A stretch of 64,000 nucleotides of DNA from Adiantum capillus-veneris. Lineage: Eukaryota > Streptophyta > Polypodiopsida > Polypodiales > Pteridaceae. The first letter of the stretch is position 1; the number at the start of each line of letters is the position of its first letter. Below are positions 22,541-35,834 of this stretch, one piece after another. The stretch lies in contig CM043962.1 in assembly GCA_014529385.2 (NCBI GenBank), positions 49,568,098-49,632,097 of the forward strand. The letters are read 5' to 3'. The notes under the pieces are model-generated. The model worked only from the letters and a program-made list of their open reading frames with translations, was not told the origin of the DNA and searched no databases. Position numbers and translations under genes: made by a program.

Positions 22541-24278
22541 TTCTCACGTACTGGCTACTTGAGTACCACTCATTGATGCTTAATAATATACTTCTTGTAA
22601 TGAGAAGGTACACTAACTCTATTTGAGGTGGTGTCTTCTTTCTCGGATTCCATTTTTGTTGTCCAGACTTCTTTGAAAGTCTGGTTCAACTCATTAAACT
22701 ACTTTTTTCGCTCGATTTTTATCCACATTGGTACTCCAAACTCGTCCAATTTTTCTTTGCATTTTTATTCTTTTTTGGTAGTTTTTTGTTTCTTTTTATT
22801 AACTTTGTTTTGTTTTGGTAACTTTTTATTAACTTTGTTTTGTTTTGGTAAACTAGAGAATCTTCCTGATACCTTGTCTATAATGCAGTCAGTGCATTAA
22901 CTAGCATCAAATAATGCATTTTGTTTGATATCTTAGGCATCTCTCTTTCTTTCTATCTATTCTTGATTCTCTCATCATCTCGGTCATGCCATGCTATCAT
23001 CAAATTTATTGTAGATTTTGGGGTCTCTGACTATTAGGGAACGAAACCCTTCTTTGTCTTTGAATCTAACACCCATCATCATGGACCTGGATATTCTCAA
23101 GGCTATAGTGCCGATTTTCCTTCAATGCACCCACACTTGTGTCCCCTATTATCTGCGTAAATAAGGGCTCCGTGCTCCTTCGTTCCTTGGACTTTGAATC
23201 TAACACCCATCATCATGGACCTGGATATTCTCAAGGCTATTTGACGATTTTCCTTCAATGCACACACACTTGTGTCCCTTATTATCTCCGTAAATAAGGG
23301 CTCCGTGCTCCTTCGTTCCTTCGATGAAGATAGTGGTGTACCTTGGTGCTTGATAAATGCCTCAAGAGGCACTGCCTCCTTCAACCATGACTGATTGAAA
23401 TTTTTTTGTACGTTGGTCAGCCATTAGCTAGAGTGATCTATCCAAAGAGATGTCGGTCTCACTGCCCTCTTATAAGATAGGTGCAAGGGGATCTAACCAT
23501 GCTTGATTGACACAATGCCCAGTCAATACCTGGCTAACTTGGTCACCGCCTACTCTAACCTCTCTTCCTAGAAATCTCCCTCACCTTAAATACAAATGTA
23601 TTGGTAGCAACTTAATCCCAACCTTATACCTAGAGATTCTGCTAGTAGTCGGTCTTCTAGTTGCCTTGCTTTGTATGCCCTAGATACTCGTCATTAATAT
23701 TCACAAGACTTTTTTCCTCTCAGCTTTATGAGCCACTTCTTGCAATGATCAGTCAAGTTTAGGCAAGCCTTTTGTGCACAAAGTTTACAAAAATAGAAAA
23801 ATTTAGGTCAAAAGTTTGTAAAGACGTGAATTTTTTTTCAAATAGTGACAACTTGTGATGTTTCTAAAAAACAAGATATCCCTAGAATCCTCTCAATGTA
23901 CTATGCAATGGACTCAAGATAGTCAAGTTTTAAAATGCCAGCAACCGCGGTCACTGACACTTACTTGTGTTTTGATTTTGGTCAATTTCTTTTAACTCCC
24001 CTTAGTCTATTGAGTCTAATGGCACTTGTTTCCAGCTAATTTGACCCCCTTTTTCCCCTGTTGGAAAAATCATCCTAAGACTGGTCCTAGGGTGGTTCTG
24101 TGGGCCTTCTACCTAGCTGATGTGAAATGTGCAGGCAGATTTAAGATCCTTAGGCTGCCAAGAATATTTTGGCACCACTTGGGCTTCAATTTGAGTACTT
24201 TGTCACCTACGATGGTAGCTACCACGTGTGCTTTTGAGAGTTTGGCAACTCCGAGTGGTTTCTTAGCCTTTGCGGACT
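22541..24278. other. Unassigned DNA upstream of the gypsy fragment
   Basis: No recognisable domain. The only clear structure is a 134-bp tandem duplication at 23059-23326 and a short duplicated TTTTGTTTTGGTAACTTT-like piece near 22780-22850. It might be the gag region of the VFAWSY-type element, but I see no zinc knuckle. Confidence 0.4.
23059..23326. repeat. 134-bp tandem duplication
   Basis: The block from tttgaatctaacaccca to gtgctccttcgttcctt occurs at 23059 and 23193, with about six differences. Confidence 0.88.
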
Positions 24279-26674
24279 CCTTTGGCAGTGTGCACATCCA
24301 TTTTTGATGATTTATGTCTTGAAAACAAGATAAAATACCTTTCAAGTAATTAACCTTGGGTTTTTACTCAATTTTTGGGTCTTTTGAGATATTTGCAGGT
24401 GGGTAGGCATTCTAAGCACCTTGGATAACCTATGAGATGAGCCTATCCATGAAAAAAAGGTCAATTGTGCAGTTGGTGTCATCTATCAAAAAGGGTGACT
24501 CGCTAGTCTCTCATGCTTTCCCACCTCTTGGGCTCTCCAATGACACCCTCCAATGCTGGTTTGGAGACTTATTTTTCACAATACTAAGCTTTCCGTCTTT
24601 ACTAGGTCAAAAACGCAAACAATGACCTAAATAAAAATAACAACTTCAAAAGCTACCAAAACCTTCAAATCTTCTTTACTAATGCATATGCAAGTGTACA
24701 TATCCGAATTCTTCAATTTGCCTCACAAAATCTCTCGTTTTGAGCACTTAACATCTTTTTGGATGCTTTATGGTATCGTAAAGTCACAATATGGTATCGA
24801 AAGCAACTTTCACACTGACAAACAACACCAAAACATGACCTAAAGCTAGTCCTACTCCTAATCCTAATCTACAATAAAAAAAAGAAAATATAGAAAAAAA
24901 CAAGGCCAAACGTAAAAAACCCTATCAAATACTCCCATGTAAACGACGTAAACTTCAAGACTGGACAACATGCCAATGCACCAAAAACTACTAGAGTATA
25001 CTAAACGTACAAGGTAACGTAACTAGAACACTTGACTCCTTGGTCCACCTCAGAGCTCAGTAAGCCTCACTGACTCTCCTACCTAAGGCTATAGATAATG
25101 GTAACTATAACACATAGGCACGGGTAGAAGTAGGCCACTATGCGACTCTCTCTAGCTAGCATAGGTCCTACGTTCTCGGTAATGATCCCAATGTTGGCGG
25201 ATCGCCGCGATCAGATGAAGTAATCTAGTTAGAACTCAAACCAACATAATGTCAATCCGAGGACATAGCTGATCTAATTAGGCACGGAGACATTGAATGC
25301 ACTATCTTGTACAACAATGCACTGAGGAGGAAGAGTCACCACTCTTTGTACTAGAGATCTTATGCAAATAGTAAAAAGTCTCTTGTGCAGACTACCTTGG
25401 TCTCAGATGGTCATAAAGACATCAAACAAAGTCCAATCATGAAACTTGAGGTGGAGGTCATAAAACCATAGCCTCCTTTGGCAGTGTGCGCATCCATTTT
25501 TGATGATTTATGTTTTGAAAACAAGATAAAATACCTTTCAAGTACTGAAACTTGGGTTTTCACTCAATTTTTGGGTCTTTTGGGGTATTTGCAGGTGGAT
25601 AGGCATTCTAAGCACCTTGGATAACCTGTGAAACGAGCCTATCCATGAAAATAGGTCAATTGTGCAGTTGGTGCCACCTGTCAAAAATTGGTGACTCGCT
25701 AGTCTCTCATGCTTTCCCACCTCTTGGGCTCTCCAATGACACCCTCCAATGCTGGTTTGGACACTTCTTTTTCACAATACTAAGCTTTCCGTCTATACTA
25801 GGTCAAAAATGCAAACAATGACCTAAATAAAAATAACAACTTCAAGAGCTATCAAAATCTTCAAATCTTCTCTCCTAATGTATATGCAAGTGTACAAATC
25901 AGAATTCTTCAATTTGCCTCACAAAATCTCTCGTTTTGAGCATTTAACATCTTTTTGGGCACTTTATGGTATCGTGAAGTCACAATATGGTATCGAAAGC
26001 AACTTTCACACTCACAAACAACACCAAAACATGACCTAAAGCTAGTGCTACTCCTAATCCTAATCTACAATAAGAAAATGAAAATATAGAAAAAAACAAA
26101 GCCTAAAAGTAAAAAACGCTATCAAATACTCCCATGTAAATGACCTAAACGCCAAGACTAGACGACATGCCAATGCATCAAAACCAACTACTAGAGATAC
26201 TAAACCTACAAGGTAACATAACGAGAGCACTTGATTCCTCGGTCCACCTCAGAACTCAGTAAGCCTCACTGACTCTTCTATCTAAGGGTATAGATAATGG
26301 TAATTGTAACACATAGGCACGGGTAGAAGTAGCCCACTATGCGACTCTCTCTAGCAAGCATAGGTCCTACGTTCCTGGCAACAACGATCGCAATGTTGGC
26401 GGATTGCCGCGATCAGATGAATTAGTCTCGTTAGAACTCAAACCAACATAATGTCAGTCCGAGGACATAGTTGATCTGATTAGGTACGGAGACATTGAAT
26501 TCATTGTCTTGTACAACAATGCACTGAGGAGGAAGAGTCACCACTCTTTGTACACGAGATCTTATGCAAATAGTAAAAAGTCTCTTGTGCAGACTACCTT
26601 GGTCTCAGATGGTCATAAAAACATCAAACAAAGTCCAATCATGAAACTTGAGGGTGGAGGTCGTAAGACCATAG
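24279..26674. repeat. 1.2-kb tandem duplication
   Basis: Copies 24279-25474 and 25475-26674 are collinear over their whole length, at an offset of about 1196 bp. Shared landmarks include cctttggcagtgtgc, ttgcaggtgg, tatggtatcgaaagc, gatcagatga and caatgcactgagga. Divergence is several percent with small indels, so the duplication is older than the 304-bp one. Neither copy encodes a recognisable protein. Confidence 0.92.
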
Positions 26675-27404
26675 GGGACATGCCTATGTAAGCCAATCTG
26701 ACAAATCCCAAACCTAGGTAGATGAGTAACTATGATTGATGCCACACCCTACAAATAGAATTGGGCAATTGAGGGTTCTAACGGCTTAGCCTTGGACCCA
26801 CATCCACTAGTGTATGATCGGTTTTGGTCACAACACCATACATAATGCACAACGAATAAAAAACACAGGGGACAGCCTAAAGCTTGAAACGCTCGTTGCA
26901 TCGTGAACAAACACTCAAACAAGACATGCTATAGATGAAAATGATGCCAAGAGTGAATAGAGACAACATACCAACTTTGATTGTAAGGAAATACCTGTAC
27001 AAGGCATAGCAAACACGCAAAGGAAAAACCTCTTCCCTACCACAAGCTCCAAGTGTATTCTAGGATCCTTAGAAAAAATGAGCTTTTGGATTTTGTAGTA
27101 GGTGCCAAAAAATGTTAAAAGTGGGCCAAAAATTATAGATGGGTGGGATAAGTATCTCTAGGGCTGGCTACAGCCTTACAATCTCAAAAAATGGTTTTAA
27201 TTACAAATGCAGGCAACCAAAATTTCCCGCAGCTTCTCAAAAATAGATACAACATTGGCTCTAGGCGCAAAAATGTTATGTATACAAAACTAATGGATGA
27301 TTTTGGGGAGGGCAGTCCCTGCATCTGCATCCTTGGTCAACAGTTGTACATCAACAATGTATAGACATACACACCCGGCCACACACACATCACTCTCTCC
27401 GAGG

Positions 27405-27410
<6 letters not shown>
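26675..27410. other. No recognisable gene
   Basis: Unique-looking AT-rich sequence after the 1.2-kb duplication. No frame with a known motif was seen. Confidence 0.45.
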
Positions 27411-27447
<37 letters not shown>

Positions 27448-27689
27448 TTGACCACAAATTTTTCTTTAATCTCCATTGACATGCCCCACACAAACACAAT
27501 TTCTCTCTTATTCCTCCCTCTCACTTCTTCCACACTCTCTCTCTCTTTCTCTCTGTCATGCTGTGATTTCCTCTCTTTCTCCCTCTTTCAAAAATTCTCT
27601 CTCTCTCTCTCTCTCCCCCCTTTAATGTTTTTTTTCTCTTTCCCTCTCTCTTACACACATGCATTCTTCAAATTCCCTCTCTCCTCCTC

Positions 27690-27724
<35 letters not shown>

Positions 27725-28380
27725 AATTTCCTCTCCCTATCTCTTCTTTTATCTACACATATACACACACACACACACATACAAACGCTTATGCTCTACC
27801 TCTCTCACGCTCTCTCCCTCTCTCTCACACACCCACAATTTACTTATCTCTCCCACTACTTATCTCTATCTCTCTCTTTCTCATGAAATTATTCTCTTTA
27901 TCTCTCTCACACATGCATATCCCAAAAACATTCCACTCTCACTACACCCGCTCTCTCACATACCCTCTCATTATTAATTCTCTTTCTCTCATGTACACGC
28001 ACACAGATACAACTACTCATTAAAGACAAACACACTCACACACTCAATAATTCTAAATCTCACTCTCTCTCTTTCTCAAATTGTACACACTCACATATGT
28101 AGACAATCCATGCGTACACATACAACACAAAGGCATGGACATTTGTATATATATATGATGGAGATAGTAGTCTATGATAGTATTGTCTATAGGAATCCCT
28201 CAATCACTCACATACTCTCTCTTGAGACTAACAATTCACACGTCTCCTTGCATTATTGTAAGAGAGAGAAGATTACATTCAGTGCAATCTTTGTTAGTCT
28301 TACAAGGAACTACCTCCAAGTATCATGAATGTATCCTCTCTCACACCTTCCCACCCCCATCAAATCCCCTTGTAGATTCC

Positions 28381-28417
<37 letters not shown>

Positions 28418-28438
28418 CCCCCCCCCCCCCCCCCCCCC
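27411..28438. repeat. Polypyrimidine microsatellite field with a C24 run
   Basis: The plus strand is strongly C/T-biased for a kilobase. It has (CT)n runs at about 27413-27441, 27597-27617, 27695-27720 and 28383-28414, and an (AC)n run at 27763-27779. It ends in 24 consecutive C at 28415-28438. Long open frames here (Ser/Leu repeats) come from the composition and are not genes. Confidence 0.95.
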
Positions 28439-29945
28439 TCCGAATAAGCTAGTTGTGATTAACACCCATGTAAAATCCCCGACACCTCTACCACCCATCT
28501 CTGTCTCTTCTTCCTCTCTCTTTCTAGACCTTTGTTTGGTCACATGCACACACAACTAGATAGACGTGACCCTCAGGCACATGCTCTTGCCTGGTCCACC
28601 TTCACCTTTAAACAATTGTAGAAACTATCAGCCTCCTCACCTATATAAGGAGGTCACTATCAAGCATAGAAGGTCACCCACACCTTCAAAGACTCTTAGC
28701 TAGACACTTTCAACATACCGCTTTTAGAGACCCTCTACAAACTCTTAACACACAGATACAGTCGGTAGACACATTCTAGAGAGCACTATATGTAGATTTT
28801 GAGCACATTAGCACACAACCATAATGTGAATACCACCGCGCACCATAGCATGCACTACACAAAGACATAACATTCATGAAGAGATGGAACATGCACATGA
28901 GTGTGTTTTAGTTAGTGTATCATGAACCATAGGGATATGATGCACCAAGCGCACCCATTGGACTATCATCACGTCATCTATCACATGCAGCATCACTCAA
29001 CGTCATCATTATCTATTCAAATTAAAACCCTCCGCCTTGACCCCCACTAAAAGTTTAGCCAACTTGCATACTTTTGAATTCAAAAGAAGTTTTCCCCTCC
29101 CCTTTTCATACCAAAGTATTGTTCAAATCCCTCCTACATAGAAAAATTCCAAATTATGTATCCAATGGCAGTTGGGGGCCAAGAGATCCCAAAGAGAGGA
29201 TAATGTGTCCGTACATGCATTACAAACATCAAGTGCTGAGAAAATGAAGAATGTGTCAAGATCGTGTACAAAAGTATGAAAAATTTATGGTAAAATGGCT
29301 TGCACCCTTTGGTTTTAAAGTTCTACAAGGCCAAGATGGAAACTGAGAGGTCAGAAGAGCCTAGGGGATCATTCCAAGATTAAGGGGCAATTTACAGAAT
29401 TTCAATCGGAGTTCATATGTGCCCAGAATGATCGAAATACGGCCAAAATATGGTTGCAGATGGGTCCGCATGGGAAATAGGGCCAGGATGGGAACAGGAA
29501 TTGTGTGGATGGGGGTGATTGACCCCCATATGTGGTTCTAGAGGGTGCACATTCCTAGGGGACTGATTTGCACCTCTCTCTACCCTTACTTTCTCCCACT
29601 TTCCCCTTTTGGTCCATGGTCCACACTTACACACACAAAAACTGACCAAATTCAATGAATCTACCTTGTGAGGCTTGCATGTCACTCATTTTAGGTCATA
29701 AAGAAGTAGTTGAGGAGTCCAAAAGCTCCAAAGCCATTTATTTTGTTGTGATAGAGCCTCTATGCACCCCCAAGCTCTACATAAACAACTCTTAGGCCTC
29801 ATTTGAGGGAGAGGAATGCTAAAGGAACAAGTCTCTGCTGAAATTTCTCACAATTTCTAGCAAGAGGAACAAGGTGAGAGAGCTCCAATCTTCTCATTGC
29901 ACCCTTAGGTCTTCTCTAGGGCTATCAAGCATAACAAAGAGACAT
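28439..29945. other. No recognisable gene
   Basis: Only a TATA-like CTATATAAGG at about 28640-28650 stands out. It might be part of an old LTR or promoter, but nothing downstream supports this. The block ends at the start of the long LTR at 29946. Confidence 0.4.
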
Positions 29946-30334
29946 TGTAAGGTCTCTCTCAAACTCCTTACGCTACCAAACCAATGACTAAATCTTACTG
30001 CGTTGTTAATTTCAAAAGCTCGCAACTTATTTAGTAGTTCTTCAAAGAGAAGTATATGGGAAAAACCTCCTATGGACTTGGCAACTCTAAATTGGATTCT
30101 ATAAAAACTAGGCGTCCACTTTTGTCTTTTTTCCATTAATGAAAAAGTCCTCTTACTAAATTTGCTTTCTATTTTTATTTGCCTTTTTGGGAAATATCCT
30201 TTTACAAAATACCTCATTAGATTATTTTGCTTACAAAAGTATCTCATTTTATTACTTTTCTTACAAAAGTATCTCATTATAATACCTTCTTACAAAAGTT
30301 ATCTCATTATGTTACTTTCTTACAAAAGAAATGA

Positions 30335-30560
30335 CTTGTAATGAGTAAGAAGACTCATGATAGTTGTAAGAAAAGCATGTGAAAATGTAAGGAGTTGTAA
30401 GAAAATCATGTGAAGTTAAGGGAGATGTAAGAAGAAGCATGTGAAATGTAAGAATATGTAAGAAGAAGCATGCAAAGTGTAAGAAGATGTAAGGAGAAGC
30501 ATGTGAAGTGTAAGGGAGATGTAAGGAAAATCATGTGAAGTGTAAGAAGATGTAAGAAGA
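30335..30560. repeat. GTAAGAAGATGTAAG minisatellite in the LTR
   Basis: Irregular tandem copies of a ~30-bp unit around agcatgtgaagtgtaag-agatgtaagaag. The corresponding array in the 3' LTR (about 49430-49610) has fewer units. Confidence 0.85.
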
Positions 30561-30723
30561 AGCATAAATAAAAATAACAATAAAGGTAAAAAAGAAGATA
30601 AGAGGAATAAGTAACTTGTTGAAAAAGGTTTGATAAAGAAGATATATTATCAACATAAATACAAGAGCTTATCGATAAAGGAAATAAGTTATCAAGATAA
30701 GTGAAAGTGCTTATAAAAAATGT

Positions 30724-30735
30724 GTATAAAAAGAC
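30724..30735 (+). promoter_or_regulatory. LTR TATA box
   Basis: TGTATAAAAAGA is followed about 25-30 bases later by a CT-rich start-site-like stretch. The equivalent TGTATAAAAAAGG is conserved in the 3' LTR at about 49764, which supports a functional role in the original element. Confidence 0.65.
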
Positions 30736-33622
30736 GGTTTCTCTGCTCATTTTTCACTCTCTTTCCTCATTCTTCAAGATGCACTAGAGAGTAAGATTGT
30801 GGAAGCCATAGCCAAACCAAGCCTCTTAACACACATACACATTCATGATTCACTTCTTCCATAAGCTTCTCCATTCCATAACCTTGCAAGAAGAGGCCAC
30901 TCTTCTACTCTAGGAAACTTCTAGTTTTCTTTTCCCCCACATGTACACATAGTTTAAGCTATGGAGCTTTGAGCTTCATCTCCCCTTCATCCTTGGTCTC
31001 CTATTTCAATTAGGATTGCTAAGCTTTAGCTAATCTAGGGAATCTTACACTCCTTGTCCTTTCAGCATTCTAGTTCCTAACAAGGAGCTCCCTCTCTCTA
31101 ATACTAGCCTCACCCCCTTCTTAAAGTATCCTTCCCCTTGCCCTACCATATCTTTTTCAAGATACTTGCAAGATGGTTCTCAAGGAACTTTGAAGACATA
31201 TCATTGTCTCCATTCCTCTTGAATGTCACCCATTTGAAGAAGAAGAGGCCAAGGCAAAAACAAGAAGGAAGTTCATCCTCTTCAAATTCCTCTCCCCTTC
31301 TCCACTACAAAATCCATGTTCGTTAAGGAAACAGTTTAGAGATAGTAAGTGTCTAAACTATGCTAATCATGATTACATTAAATTGGTTAAGTCTAAAGAA
31401 ATATAGGATGTATAAAGCTTTAGCCCTAACCAATTTCACTAAGCGAGAGAACATCCTACTTCCTTAAATGAATGAATATGTTGTCAATCACTTAAGCACT
31501 TGCATAATTCTAAATAATTGCCATTAACTAATAATCACTTAGTAGTATTCATGATGCATGACCGTAAGAAGACCATAACACTACACTCACCTTGGAAGCA
31601 CCTTATTCCATTTTAGAAGGTAAATATACAATTACAAGAAAGAAGCTTAAGAGTAATGCACAAAGATAGGGTTTAAGCATTCATACATTTAAATGAGAAT
31701 TATCTTTTATTCTTAGTAGAAATATTACTCTCACATAAACTCTAAGATGGTAGATATATTGGAAGCATTATAGCACTCACACAACCATATTTTATATTGC
31801 ACTAAGGTAGCCATGACCATAATGTTAGGAAAGTTCAATCACTAGACTCACTTGCATTCATTGTGCTCAACCAAAGCAGATAGACTACTTGTCAAAGTTA
31901 GCATTTAAGGTAGAGTAGAAGATGTTTCACATTGCAAAATGCAATGTTATCACTTTAATCATTTTTGCTTGTCTTTCAAGTTTGTTTTTACGGGGATTTT
32001 GGGGGGAGCAAGGGATGACTCATATGGAGATGCCCCATAGGCAATCAGAACTGGAACTCCCACCGCTTTTATTGAGATGACCCATGGATGCATTGGATGA
32101 AAAAGGGGATTAGGTATTAGCTAGGCAATTTGGGGTTAATAAAATGGTTGAACTGAAACCAAATTGGAAAACCTTTTGAAACACGTTGTTTTCTCTAAGG
32201 GACATTCTTTGAGTAAATTAAAAAGAGCTAGGAACCGCAAAGATTAACTCAAGGAACATAACTAAATTCGCTACACTAGGATTAAAAGGAGCCCGAGACG
32301 GTGGACCGGACATGGATAGCCCTAGCACAACATTTAAGTTTCTGAGTGTGAAATTGTTTGAAATGATTGGAGAATGGAAAGAAGGCCAGCCCAGATGTGC
32401 CCTGTGGGAACTGAACAAGGCATTGTACTATTTGGCTAGGATTGATAATCATTGGTTTATTTTGAGATCGAGGGTTCATTCATATCTTGGATTGCAATGA
32501 ATGGGTGTGATGTCTTAGTTGGGTGGAGTACCCACGGAATCATTGGAAATCGGCCTAGTTCGGGTAGGCCTGATGCCAATGGAAAAGGAGATGTTTGGAC
32601 GATCAAGGGATCATGGATTTGGAAGGGAGATATACTTTAATAAAGAAACCTATTTAAATTGCTTGAAAAAGGAAAAATGAACCTGGAAAGGCTAGGAACC
32701 CTTGGGCTATCCAAGGCTAGGAACCCTTGGGCTATCCAGGATCGTCCAAACCATCTTGGATTGTAGCTCCACGCCTTGAAATAAATTTAAGGATTCTTAA
32801 GTAGAAATTAAGCCTTTCCCACACTAAATTAAGCAATGGGAATTGTGTAAAGGAGCTATCAGGTTTGCGGTAGAGACCCTAGTCATCTTGGACCTAATGA
32901 GGAAGGATGACAAGGGTATGAGTGTGTTGCTTGTTTAGTTAGGATAACTAGCTATCTCTTAATTACTAAAGGAAGAATGAATTAAAATATTAAAAAAAAC
33001 CAAAGGCGAGAACATGCCAGATAAGTGTACATTGCGAGGGTATACAATAATTTGCATGCTCTTATGAAATGTTTGAATTGTCTCTGCTTGCCTTCATTGT
33101 TTACCTAGTATGGCAGTAAGACCTCGGTAATGTACACTTATCGAAAGGTTCAACGGGCAAGTGGATCCGGAGGGTAAGTTGGCCGGAGTTGATCACCAAT
33201 TTTGAATGTTTTCCTCTTAGGAGTCTATTTTGAGTGGAAAAGTATGAGTTGCAAATGGGTTGATTAACGAAGAGTAGGTAACAATCCTCCTCTTTTAGGG
33301 GAACGTGATAACCACCGTGCTAGACGTTGATGATTGGGAAAAAGAGTTTGTCATCTTTGAACGAAGGAGGGTCAATAGAGTGCTTCAACCAGTCGGCCCT
33401 AGATGATAGCGCATTCTAGTCTCATGACCTCGCTTTGGAGGGAATTAAGGAAAGTTTACGTAAAGGATGCTGAGAAAGAGCGGTTTAATTTTCTCTCTTC
33501 CATTTCTTTGAACCCCCTTGAGCTAGCATTGGAGACAGAAAGAGTCCTGACTAGATGTTGTCTCAAGTGGGAGGGATTTCTAGGGTTTAGGGGAAGCTAG
33601 ACCCGGACATAGCCCTCACAAG

Positions 33623-33634
33623 TGGTATTAGAGC
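33623..33634 (+). other. Primer-binding site
   Basis: TGGTATTAGAGC matches the initiator-methionine tRNA complement except for one C-to-T change and starts two bases after the 5' LTR end. It fixes the LTR boundary and the plus orientation. Confidence 0.9.
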
Positions 33635-33995
33635 TAAACCTGGTTTGTTAATAGTACTTGGGTGGAGGAGAACCTATACTTGCCCTTGGGACTCAAGCAA
33701 TTTGGAAATGTGAGTAAAGCTAGAATTGGATGATTCTAGAAATTTGTGAAAGAACACGTAATACACTTGTGCGAAGACGCATGAAAGTGGGATGGATGAA
33801 ACTTTTATTGAGCTTACTTGTCCTTATTTCCTCAAGCTTGGTAATAAGGAATAAGATTAGGCAGAGTAGCTACCACATGAAGAATTAAGTTTTGGGACAT
33901 TGTCTAGAAGAGAATTTGAGGTATCTATCTTTTAAAAGTTTTAAATCTACCCTGCAAATTTTTAAGACTTGTAAACCTTTAGCCCTTAAGAGTAA

Positions 33996-34882
33996 GTGTT
34001 TTTTTTGCCACAGAAGATAGCAATGCCACGAGGTAGAGCTGCCCGAGTTTTGCCACCATCAACTAACACCTCAGATATAGTGCCTCTCACCCCACAAGCA
34101 CCTCAGGAACGTCAACATAATTCTGTGCCAACGCTCAATCCAATCCCGCTTGTAGTAGCCCCCGTAGCCCCATGGAAGATTTTGGGAGAGACAAGGAGCT
34201 TAAGACCTTGCTCAAATCTATTCAGCCTCATCCATTATTAGGCATAGACGATGATGTACCTACCCAGCTTGAAGAATGGATAATTCAGATGGATGACTAC
34301 TTTTTCCTTGCAGGCTATAATGCCATGGCTCAAGGGATCATGGGGAGGGCCTCGGGGGATTCACAAGTAGTACTAAGTATATGTCACCTGTGTGCATAAA
34401 AATCTCCAATTTAACCCTTATATACGGTACCATCCTACATAAAATTGCCTTTCCTTCCTTGTTTGACCCCCTATTGTACATGCACATGGTATCATATGGA
34501 AAGACTTAGTGAACCCCCCTTGGGGAGGGCTAAGCTTGAAGGACCATCAAAAACATGGTGGAAGCTCAACTGCCAATCTCGTCGAGTAGCAGAGGTGACC
34601 CAAAGCTAGGATGATTTAAAGCAATATCTCATGGAGCAATATCATCCCCTAGATTACTCCACTACCAAGATCAATGAGTTTCTTGCTTGCAAGCTAGAAA
34701 ATGGTTCTGTTGAAGATTACTATGAAGACTTTTCCGATTGTCATGGTATGCTCCTCTTATGAGAGAAGAACAAAAGATAAGTTGCTTTATCCTTGGACTC
34801 AAAGAAGACTTGGCCCAGGAAGTAGAGTCCCTTAGACCTATCTCATTGGTGGATGCTTTAATTTGAGCCAAATCAAAACACA
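33996..34882 (+). pseudogene. gag (first part) of the outer element, interrupted by the CACTA insertion
   Basis: The reading frame begins near MPRGRAARVLPP and shifts to the frame DKELKTLLKSIQPHPLLGIDDD, then QLEEWIIQMDDYFFLAGY, typical of gypsy gag ahead of the capsid helices. After a ~100-bp unrelated or decayed stretch it resumes as GPSKTWWKLNCQSRR, LKQYLMEQYHPLDY and NGSVEDYYEDFSD. It then reaches a region rich in capsid-like Leu/Glu, broken by stops and frameshifts. The sequence stops at the CACTA end and continues at 47221. Confidence 0.8.
34880..34882. repeat. CACTA target-site duplication, left (ACA)
   Basis: ACA precedes the CACTACAACA end and is repeated at 47221-47223. A 3-bp duplication is the rule for CACTA transposons. 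Confidence 0.88.
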
Positions 34883-34892
34883 CACTACAACA
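34883..34892. repeat. CACTA terminal inverted repeat, left
   Basis: CACTACAACA is the exact reverse complement of 47211-47220. Confidence 0.93.
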
Positions 34893-35150
34893 TAACATCA
34901 AGATATCGACGCAGTATATATCGACGGCCGTACCTTTCCACGCGGATATCGACGTACTTTCATCCCGTCGATATATACGTCGGAATATCCATTGATATGC
35001 GCGTAGAAATACACGTGGCAAGGCATACTTTTCCACGCGTATATCGACGGATATTACCACGAGTATATCGACGCACATTTCGATGCAAACCCGCGTGCAG
35101 GGGCCATTTTCACCTGCGACGTGCGTGCTCAGAGCTTGGCCGAAACCTGC
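34893..35150. promoter_or_regulatory. Left subterminal repeats (TATCGACG motif)
   Basis: At least six copies of a core ATATCGACG or its relatives (ATATATCGACGG, GGATATCGACG, CGTCGATATA, GCGTATATCGACGG, GTATATCGACGC) lie within about 260 bp, in both orientations. In En/Spm such subterminal repeats bind the TNPA protein. The same role is inferred here because the second gene of this element is TNPA-like. Confidence 0.85.
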
Positions 35151-35169
35151 TGTGCAGGTATTATGAAAC

Positions 35170-35170
<1 letters not shown>

Positions 35171-35203
<33 letters not shown>

Positions 35204-35238
35204 CCTCTCTCTCTCTCTCTCTCTCTTTCTCTCTACAT
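35171..35238. repeat. C41 homopolymer followed by a CT tract
   Basis: Forty-one consecutive C at 35171-35211, then aa and a CT-rich run. An assembly of this length is uncertain, because homopolymer length is often wrong in sequencing. Confidence 0.9.
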
Positions 35239-35350
35239 CGTGTGTGTGTGTGTGTGTAGGAAAGAGATAGAGATAGAGAGAGAAAGAGAGCGGTGTGTGT
35301 GTGTGTGTAGGAAAGACAAAGAGAGAGCGGCGTTTGTGTGTGTGTGTGTA

Positions 35351-35418
<68 letters not shown>

Positions 35419-35435
35419 GTGTGTGTGTGTGTGTA

Positions 35436-35509
<74 letters not shown>

Positions 35510-35625
35510 GTGTGTGTGTGTGTGTGTAAGAAACTAAAGAAAGAGAGAGAGAGAAATGTGTGTGTGTGTGTAGAAAATCAAAGAGAGAAATGTGTGTGTG
35601 TGTGTAAATAAGAAATTAAAAAGCT

Positions 35626-35707
<82 letters not shown>

Positions 35708-35770
35708 GTGTGTGTGCGTGTAGGAAATTAAAGAGAGAGAGAGAAAAATGTATGCGTAGGAAATTAAAAC

Positions 35771-35834
<64 letters not shown>

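Larger units (their letters stand above)
29946..33620 (+). repeat. 5' LTR (3.7 kb)
   Basis: It starts TGTAAGGTCT and ends CCCTCACA, followed two bases later by the primer-binding site. It aligns with 49022-52179 for about 3.1 kb. It includes a GTAAGAAGATGTAAG-type minisatellite (about 30335-30560), a TATA box and a leader-like region. The last ~460 bp have no counterpart downstream because the other LTR is cut off. Short open frames inside are not genes. Confidence 0.9.

Noticed and set aside
24026-24307. 93-codon frame as a possible small gene
   Set aside because: No motif. It overlaps the start of the 1.2-kb duplication and a similar-length frame on the opposite strand.
27448-28023. Long Ser/Leu-rich open frame (191 codons)
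   Set aside because: It is a by-product of CT-repeat composition, with no stop codons in pure CT/CTC stretches. There is no domain and no conserved start.
28636-28660. Promoter of a host gene at the TATA-like CTATATAAGG
   Set aside because: No coding frame with a recognisable product follows within the next kilobase before the LTR at 29946.
34997-35611. 204-codon frame with poly-Pro and Arg/Glu repeats
   Set aside because: It runs through the C41 homopolymer and GA/GT microsatellites of the CACTA element, so it is compositional and not a gene.
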